Positions 21,584 through 26,335 of a stretch of DNA of 26,335 nucleotides are shown here, piece after piece. The first letter of the stretch is position 1. Every line of letters starts with the position of its first letter. The notes under the pieces are model-generated. The model worked only from the letters and a program-made list of their open reading frames with translations, did no database searches and had not been told where the DNA came from. The translations under genes were made by a program, and so were the position numbers. The stretch covers positions 1-26,335 of the forward strand of contig QYQC01000199.1 in NCBI GenBank assembly GCA_007280315.1, written 5' to 3'. This DNA is from Betaproteobacteria bacterium (GTDB lineage: Bacteria > Pseudomonadota > Gammaproteobacteria > Burkholderiales > SG8-39).

Positions 21584-22555
21584 TTACCTCTGCAGCGACT
21601 CGCGCTCCAGCAGCAGATACGTGCCGTAGGCATTGATGCGGTTGGATGCTTCGAACGCGGGCATGTGCTTATATTTGCTCCAGTCGGTCTGTTGGTAAGC
21701 CTCGTCGAACGGCAGCAGTTCTTCGGCCGCCTTGCCCATGGCAGCGCGCAGGTAGCGCAGATAGTCGCGCGTCAACACGAGATCGGCGGCAGCGTCGCGC
21801 GACGCCGCACCGTGGCCTGGCACCAGCACCTTGGGATTGAGTTGCAGCAATTCGTCCATTGCCGCGAGCCAGCGCCGGCTGTCGGCGTCGCCGACGAAGG
21901 GTATGCGGCCGGAGAATACGATGTCCCCGGAAAACAGTACTGCGTCCTCGCGCACCATCACCGCCAGATCGTCCGGCGCATGCGCAGGTCCGACGTAAAT
22001 CAGATCGAAGTGCAGTCCGCCCAGCACGAAAGACAGGCTGCCCTCGAGCCAGCGGTTGGGCCGGACGAGCTGTGTGCGTTCATTCACCCAAAGGGCAAGT
22101 TCGCGCTGGCGCTGTGCCAGGCGGGCTTGCGCAATACTGCCGTCCAGGTACTCGCGCGCGTTCCTGTGTGCCCAGATATCGGCGCCGGTCGCTTTGAACG
22201 CCGGAAGGCCGTAGAAGTGATCTGAATGATAATGCGTGACGATGACGCGCCGGATCGGCTTGTCGCTTACGCGGCGGATCGCCGCGAGCAGCGCCCGGCC
22301 CAGTGCCGGCGTGCCCAACGCGTCGATCACGACCACGCCCTCGGGCGTGACGACGAAGCCGGCATTCGAGATGAAGCCCTGATTGGTGGCGGACGCGGGG
22401 CCCGCCTGGCCCTGCACGTACCAGATGTGCTCGCTCAGCCGGATTGGTTTCAGGCTGAGCGATTCGGCTGCCGTCGCGTTGTACGTGAGCAGCGTGCAAG
22501 CGCAGATAAGCAGCGCGCGCGCGATGCGTGCGCCGCAATCAGGCCATGCCGGCAT
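21584..22555 (-). CDS. Exported metallo-beta-lactamase-fold hydrolase (SoxH-like)
   Basis: This 323-residue protein has a signal peptide (hydrophobic core about 12-25, cleavage after TAA near residue 30) and a complete metallo-beta-lactamase metal site: H108-x-H110-x-D112-H113 (THYHSDH), H192 (GPAHAPDD), D211 (FSGDIVF) and H248 (VPGHG). It probably binds two zinc ions in the periplasm. Its ATG overlaps the end of soxB by 17 bases and follows GGAAGG, so it is translationally coupled to soxB. Similar proteins are found in sox clusters (SoxH) and with quinoprotein systems. Their reaction is not settled; hydrolysis of a sulfur-containing thioester or glutathione-type intermediate is one suggestion by analogy with glyoxalase II. 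Confidence 0.82.
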   Translation of the reverse strand: MPAWPDCGARIARALLICACTLLTYNATAAESLSLKPIRLSEHIWYVQGQAGPASATNQGFISNAGFVVTPEGVVVIDALGTPALGRALLAAIRRVSDKPIRRVIVTHYHSDHFYGLPAFKATGADIWAHRNAREYLDGSIAQARLAQRQRELALWVNERTQLVRPNRWLEGSLSFVLGGLHFDLIYVGPAHAPDDLAVMVREDAVLFSGDIVFSGRIPFVGDADSRRWLAAMDELLQLNPKVLVPGHGAASRDAAADLVLTRDYLRYLRAAMGKAAEELLPFDEAYQQTDWSKYKHMPAFEASNRINAYGTYLLLERESLQR

Positions 22556-24260
22556 TGCCTTCCATGCCCTTCAGGCGCGGAAGCTCGAGTTGCAACGGCT
22601 TGATCACCTTGCGGCTGCGCAGGTAGCGCGCCATCAGATCCCAGATCGGCTCGCCGCCCGTCGTTTTCGCATCCTCCGATACCGGCGCCCAACCGGCGAC
22701 CTTATAGATCTTGGTGGCCTCCAGCGCCTTGCCTTTGAGCGACATCGCGCTGATGCGGGCCCCCATTTTCGCGTTCGGGTCGCAGGTATAGCTCAAGCCG
22801 CCGACGCGCACCATGTCGCCGCCCTGCTGATAGTAGGGATCGGGATTGAACAGGTTGTCGCCGACGTCCTCGAGGATCACCTTGATCGTTTCGCCGGTCA
22901 TTTCGGTCACTGTTGTATAAGGGTAAGTGATCGCCGTCTGGTCCATCAGGTGTTCCATCAGGATGGGTTCCCCCGGCAACAGGCTGGTACCCCAGCGGAA
23001 TCCGGGCGAAAACGCGATCGGCGTATCCTTTTCCGCCATCAGGCCTTCGAGTATCAGTTGATCGAAAGTACCGTTGAAATTGCCGCGGCGATAAAGCAGA
23101 CCTTCGGTCAGTGCGAGCTGTTCGCCCAGTTTCGCCGCATAAGGCGCCCGCGCCTTGGTTATCAGCGTTTCCATCTCGGTGTCGGCCGCCAGCAGGTTGG
23201 CGAACACCGGCAGCAGGCGGTAACGGAAATCGGCGACCTTGCCGCCTTTGACTTCGAGATCCAATACGCCCAGGAACTTTCCGTTGGAGCCGGCGTTGGT
23301 CACCAGCGTCTTGCCACCCGCATTGTTCACGATCACCGGCGCAGGTACGCCGTCGTGGGTATGCCCGCCGAGGATCGCGTCGATGCCGCGCACGCGCGTC
23401 GCGAGCTTGAGATCCACGTCCATGCCGTTGTGCGACAGCAAGATCACCGCCTGCGCGCCCTTGGCGCGCGCTTCGTCGACTGCCTTTTGCATCGTTTCTT
23501 CCTGGATGCCGAAACTCCAGTCAGGTGTCATATAGCGTGGGTTGGCGATGGGCGTATAAGGAAACGCCTGGCCGACAGTGGCCACCGGCACGCCGTTCAT
23601 GGCCTTGATCACGTAAGGTGGAAATACCGGATCGCCGAAATCGGCGGTCTTGATGTTTTGCGCGAGGAAATCGATCTTGCCCTTGAAATCGTTGTCGACG
23701 ATTTGCCTTACGCGTTCGGCGCCCAAGGTAAAGTCCCAGTGCCCGGTCATGATGTCCACGCCGAGCAGTTTGCAGGCGTCGACCATGTCCTGGCCCCTGG
23801 TCCACAGCGCAGTGGCCGAACCCTGCCAGGTGTCGCCGCCGTCGAGCAGCAGTGCGCCGGGGCGGCTCGCCTTCAGCTGCTTTATCAGCGTAGCGAGATG
23901 CGCGAATCCACCGACCTTGCCGTAAGTCCGGGCAGTGTTTTCGAAGTCGAGATAGGTAAAAGCGTACGCTTCGTTGGAGCCCGGCTTGATGCCGAAATGC
24001 CGCAGCAGCGCATCGCCGACCAGATGCGGCGGCCGTCCCGCCATGTCCGCCACGCCGAGATTGACATTGGGTTCGCGGAACAGGAGCGGCAGCAGTTGCG
24101 CGTGGCAGTCGGTGAAATGCAGAAAATGCACATTGCCGAAGCGCGGCAGGTCGTAGAGCCGTGCCGCATTTTGCGCTTGGGCGTCCTTTGAGATTTGTGC
24201 CAGGGGCAGACCGCAGGCTGCGGCCATGCCCATGACATGCAGGAACTCGCGCCGGTTCAC
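22539..24260 (-). CDS. soxB: Sulfate thiohydrolase SoxB
   Basis: This 573-residue periplasmic enzyme hydrolyses the terminal sulfonate from the sulfur-charged SoxYZ carrier as sulfate. It starts with a twin-arginine signal (NRREFLHVMG) and belongs to the 5'-nucleotidase/metallophosphatase fold with a di-manganese site. Visible motifs are FTDCH (D51, H53), DGGDTWQGSA (D143 in the metal site), TGHWDFTLG (172-180), SHNGMDVD and GGHTHDG. The start is GTG, 13 bases after soxX. Length and motif order are normal for SoxB. No frameshift or missing residue is evident. It identifies the neighbouring genes as a thiosulfate-oxidising Sox system. Confidence 0.96.
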   Translation of the reverse strand: MNRREFLHVMGMAAACGLPLAQISKDAQAQNAARLYDLPRFGNVHFLHFTDCHAQLLPLLFREPNVNLGVADMAGRPPHLVGDALLRHFGIKPGSNEAYAFTYLDFENTARTYGKVGGFAHLATLIKQLKASRPGALLLDGGDTWQGSATALWTRGQDMVDACKLLGVDIMTGHWDFTLGAERVRQIVDNDFKGKIDFLAQNIKTADFGDPVFPPYVIKAMNGVPVATVGQAFPYTPIANPRYMTPDWSFGIQEETMQKAVDEARAKGAQAVILLSHNGMDVDLKLATRVRGIDAILGGHTHDGVPAPVIVNNAGGKTLVTNAGSNGKFLGVLDLEVKGGKVADFRYRLLPVFANLLAADTEMETLITKARAPYAAKLGEQLALTEGLLYRRGNFNGTFDQLILEGLMAEKDTPIAFSPGFRWGTSLLPGEPILMEHLMDQTAITYPYTTVTEMTGETIKVILEDVGDNLFNPDPYYQQGGDMVRVGGLSYTCDPNAKMGARISAMSLKGKALEATKIYKVAGWAPVSEDAKTTGGEPIWDLMARYLRSRKVIKPLQLELPRLKGMEGNAGMA

Positions 24261-24273
24261 GCTCCGACGCGGC

Positions 24274-24897
24274 CTACTGATTTACCGGTGATTTCGGATC
24301 GAGCAGCAGCGCGACCAGATCCTTGATTTCCTCTTCGGTGAGTGTTTCTGAATGGCCGAAGCGGGGCATCTTCGAGCACAGGTTAAACGCCTTGGCATTG
24401 TAGATCTTGCCGTAGACGTACTTCTGTGTATCCGGCCCGTAGCCGCGAATCTTGCCGAAATGGAACAGGCTGTTGCCGATAGTGCCGAAGGAAGTTTCTT
24501 TTGGCCCAATCTGGTGACAGTTGTAGCAGCTGCCGCCGTTCGGCTCGCCGCGCGACGTCTTGGCGAGTTTGTCGCTCCAAGTCATTCCGCGCCCGCGCTG
24601 CGCAATTTTTTCGCCGGATTTCCAATCGCCCAGGAATTTTCCGTCCGCAGGATACTCGATGTCCCGCAACTGATCGTTTTGCAGGGTTTCGGCCATTGCT
24701 TTGGGCGGTTTATTGTCGCTGCGATTGCATATGTTTTGCAGCACGTCCTCGTCCAACCGGTCCTTGTGGGCGATGCCGCGGGTGTGAAAATCGCGCTGCA
24801 TATTGGCGACCGCCTTGCCGCGGTAGTCCTGCGCCTGCACCGCGAACGCGCTCGCAAAGACGATGGCGCCGAATATCGATACCTGGAATATTTTCAT
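24274..24897 (-). CDS. soxX: Cytochrome c SoxX
   Basis: This 207-residue periplasmic c-type cytochrome is the partner of SoxA; the SoxAX complex joins thiosulfate to the SoxY cysteine. It has a Sec signal peptide (about 1-22, ending VQAQ), one haem-binding motif C124-Y-N-C-H128 and a likely axial Met at 177 in SKMPRFG, followed by a helical LTEEEIKDLVALLLDP tail. A long N-terminal extension of about 100 residues before the haem motif places it with the larger SoxX forms. I chose the ATG at 24897, with AGGAG six bases upstream; the frame is open further upstream but this overlaps soxA. It lies 13 bases after soxA. Confidence 0.95.
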   Translation of the reverse strand: MKIFQVSIFGAIVFASAFAVQAQDYRGKAVANMQRDFHTRGIAHKDRLDEDVLQNICNRSDNKPPKAMAETLQNDQLRDIEYPADGKFLGDWKSGEKIAQRGRGMTWSDKLAKTSRGEPNGGSCYNCHQIGPKETSFGTIGNSLFHFGKIRGYGPDTQKYVYGKIYNAKAFNLCSKMPRFGHSETLTEEEIKDLVALLLDPKSPVNQ

Positions 24898-24910
24898 GGT
24901 GTTCTCCTGG

Positions 24911-25780
24911 CTAGCGCTTGATTCCCGGGCCCTTGTACACATGCCCGTTGGCGTTTACGCCCAAGTAAGTCATCAGGTCCGAAATCGTCTCCGAAACGTA
25001 TCCGGGCTCAGGAAAGCGCTGCTGGCGGAAGCAGTCGTTCAGCCGCCATTGCAGGCTGTGCATCAGGCCGCCGGTCATGCGGTAACCGGGCCAGCTCTGG
25101 AACGCGGCGATGGCTTCCTTCTTCGAGGTGAGGTTGGGCAGATCCTGGGTGCGAATGCGCAGACCGCTTTCGCCGTGGCAGGTGTCACAGGAAAAATCCC
25201 AGGGCCCGGCGCGGTAGTTGAATATCTCCTTGCCGACATTGAAAGCTTCGCGCTCCCGCGGGTGCTTCTGCGGCACGGCTATTTTCATGCCGCGCGAGTT
25301 CGCGGCGACATACGTGACCAGCGAAACCGGGTCCGGTGTGTGCGATCCGCTGCTGAACGGCTTCTTCGCCAGATCCGCTTCCTTGAATCCCTGCAGCGTC
25401 ACCATGCAGTAGACGATGCGCCGTTCGGCGTCCATTACCTGGTCCGCGTCCGCAAAGTAACGTGGCATGCGCACATAGGCGCCCTTGACCACGCCCCGTC
25501 CCTGGCCCAGGTCGCATTGTTCGAGCGAGGCGTTCTTCGGCCCGCGCTTCATTTTCCACAATTCCTCGCCCTTGGCTTCGAACAATTCCGCCGGACTCGC
25601 GTCCTCCATGATGTCGCGGAATTTTTCGAACTCGGCCGCGATCGCGCTTGGCGACGAATTTGCAGCCTTCTTTGTTTGTGTGGCCGCCTTCTTGGGTGCG
25701 GCTGCCTGCTGCGCCTGCGCCGCGCAGACCAGCGCGAGCCCGAATAGCGCAACAACCGCCCTCAGCTTGATGCTTGTCAT
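24911..25780 (-). CDS. soxA: Cytochrome c SoxA
   Basis: This 289-residue protein is the catalytic subunit of SoxAX. It has a Sec signal peptide (about 1-24), a Lys/Ala-rich stretch after it (about 25-45), two cysteines C89 and C125 that replace the first haem site of dihaem SoxA proteins and probably form a disulfide, one haem motif C198-D-T-C-H202, and C250 in RLNDCFRQQRF, the expected active-site cysteine that ligates the haem and carries sulfur. It is thus a mono-haem SoxA. The ATG at 25780 has AAGGAGG upstream; a longer open frame reaching 25993 has no signal peptide at its start and is rejected. It is followed after 13 bases by soxX. Confidence 0.95.
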   Translation of the reverse strand: MTSIKLRAVVALFGLALVCAAQAQQAAAPKKAATQTKKAANSSPSAIAAEFEKFRDIMEDASPAELFEAKGEELWKMKRGPKNASLEQCDLGQGRGVVKGAYVRMPRYFADADQVMDAERRIVYCMVTLQGFKEADLAKKPFSSGSHTPDPVSLVTYVAANSRGMKIAVPQKHPREREAFNVGKEIFNYRAGPWDFSCDTCHGESGLRIRTQDLPNLTSKKEAIAAFQSWPGYRMTGGLMHSLQWRLNDCFRQQRFPEPGYVSETISDLMTYLGVNANGHVYKGPGIKR

Positions 25781-25860
25781 GGAATCCTCCTTCAGAATTG
25801 ACTGGCCGCGCGGGTGGCCCCGCGCGATTGATGCCCCGCTCTTCCGGCGGGTGTTCTGCT

Positions 25861-26172
25861 TCAGTTGATGCTGGCCTCGTCGGTGCGCTTTTCGCCCTTG
25901 TTGTCGGTCCACGTTACCTGAATTTTCTCGCCCTTCTTTCCGCCCTTGAAATTGAATTCGAGAAACGGATTTTTTGCGATTGCCGGGCCCCAATTCGCGG
26001 ACAGCACTTCTTTACCCTGCCACATTGCGCTGACATGCGTGATGAAATGCGCGGGTATGGGCTTGCCGGCGCTATCCTTGCGCTGGCCGGTTTCCATTTC
26101 GTGGGCCATCAATATTTTGACGTTTATACCGCCGTCCTTGGCGGTGGCGCGAATGCGCATCGGATCTGCCAT
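25861..26172 (-). CDS. soxZ: Sulfur carrier subunit SoxZ
   Basis: This 103-residue protein forms the SoxYZ heterodimer, the carrier on which sulfur intermediates are processed in the periplasm. It has the compact beta-sandwich pattern of SoxZ, with MRIRATAKDGGINVKILMAHEMETGQRKD at its start, PAHFI, NPFLEFNFKGGKKGE and VTWTDNKGEKRTDE at its end. It has no signal peptide and is exported with SoxY. The ATG at 26172 has GGAGG six bases upstream. Length is normal. It lies 37 bases after soxY and 80 bases before soxA. Confidence 0.95.
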   Translation of the reverse strand: MADPMRIRATAKDGGINVKILMAHEMETGQRKDSAGKPIPAHFITHVSAMWQGKEVLSANWGPAIAKNPFLEFNFKGGKKGEKIQVTWTDNKGEKRTDEASIN

Positions 26173-26209
26173 GTTGTTCCTCCAGTTTATCGTGGACTAT
26201 GGGCGGCGC

Positions 26210-26335
26210 TCAGCCGCCGCATCCGCCGATGGTGACTTTGACTTCTTTTTTTGTAATGTAATATTTCCCCTGCGCCTTGACCAGGACGTGCACGTCTGTG
26301 GTTTCGACCAGTTTCACGCGCGTGCTCACTGAGGC
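26210..26335 (-). CDS. soxY: Sulfur carrier subunit SoxY, C-terminal part only
   Basis: Reading the minus strand from the right edge gives 41 residues that end in VKVTIGGCGG followed by TGA. The GGCGG tail is the hallmark of SoxY; its cysteine covalently carries the sulfur intermediates acted on by SoxAX and SoxB. The N-terminal part, with the expected twin-arginine signal, lies outside the window. Its position just before soxZ agrees with the usual soxY-soxZ order. Confidence 0.95.
   Translation of the reverse strand, partial: ASVSTRVKLVETTDVHVLVKAQGKYYITKKEVKVTIGGCGG

Noticed and set aside
22383..24191. Plus-strand open frame of 602 codons
   Set aside because: It lies antisense to soxB, whose signal peptide and catalytic motifs are complete. 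The translated sequence has no family resemblance and is rich in Arg, His and Gln, as expected for a GC-rich shadow frame.
24911..25993. Longer SoxA starting at 25993
   Set aside because: The extra 71 residues are Arg/Gln-rich without a signal peptide and overlap soxZ; the ATG at 25780 has a good ribosome site and begins a Sec signal.

Overview
The window is gap-free bacterial DNA, GC-rich (by eye about 60%), with tightly packed genes, Shine-Dalgarno sites of the AGGAGG type and GTGA/ATGA start-stop overlaps. The soxY-soxZ-soxA-soxX-soxB order, two TRAP transporters and the general gene style suggest a sulfur-oxidising proteobacterium, most likely a betaproteobacterium. That placement is inference; no marker gene is present. 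I saw no rRNA, tRNA, CRISPR array, insertion sequence or phage gene.

Layout. (1) 1-2452, minus strand: a TRAP transporter, dctP1-dctQ1-dctM1, with dctM1 running off the left edge. (2) 2631-4354, plus strand: a divergent pair, PhyH-type dioxygenase 1 and PanB-like protein 1, ended by a strong stem-loop terminator shared with the convergent unit. (3) 14596 down to 4401, minus strand: one long likely operon of about 10 kb holding a second TRAP transporter (P2-Q2-M2), PhyH-type dioxygenase 3, a fused methyltransferase/corrinoid protein (MT1), two sugar-type ABC permeases, PhyH-type dioxygenase 2 and an ABC binding protein. No ABC ATPase is present. (4) 14792-16702: a second fused methyltransferase/corrinoid protein (MT2). 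(5) 16917-17672: a membrane di-iron fatty acid hydroxylase-superfamily protein. (6) 20115 down to 17848: PanB-like protein 2, a GntR/FCD regulator and a 3-mercaptopropionate-type thiol dioxygenase. (7) 20227-21543, plus strand: an MFS transporter. (8) 26335 down to 21584, minus strand: sox genes soxY (partial), soxZ, soxA, soxX, soxB and an exported metallo-beta-lactamase-fold protein.

The most notable result is a candidate regulon. A 20-bp AT-rich operator, consensus close to CTGATATATCAGCCGTATAT, occurs five times, always between genes. It lies in the TRAP1/PhyH1 divergent region and upstream of TRAP2, MT2, the membrane hydroxylase and panB2-gntR. At each site it overlaps the -10 region or transcription start of a promoter-like sequence with a 17-bp spacer. 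The simplest reading is that the GntR protein encoded at 18545-19237 represses this whole set and its own operon.

Working together, the genes look like an undescribed catabolic system that imports small organic solutes (two TRAP, one ABC, one MFS), oxidises them with Fe(II)/2-oxoglutarate dioxygenases, removes methyl groups with two CmuA-like corrinoid fusion proteins, and oxidises a released thiol to a sulfinate with the thiol dioxygenase. Sulfite or thiosulfate formed from this could feed the neighbouring Sox system. The substrate is not identified. A methylated sulfur compound (methylthio- or sulfonium-carboxylate) is my leading hypothesis and rests on gene content only.
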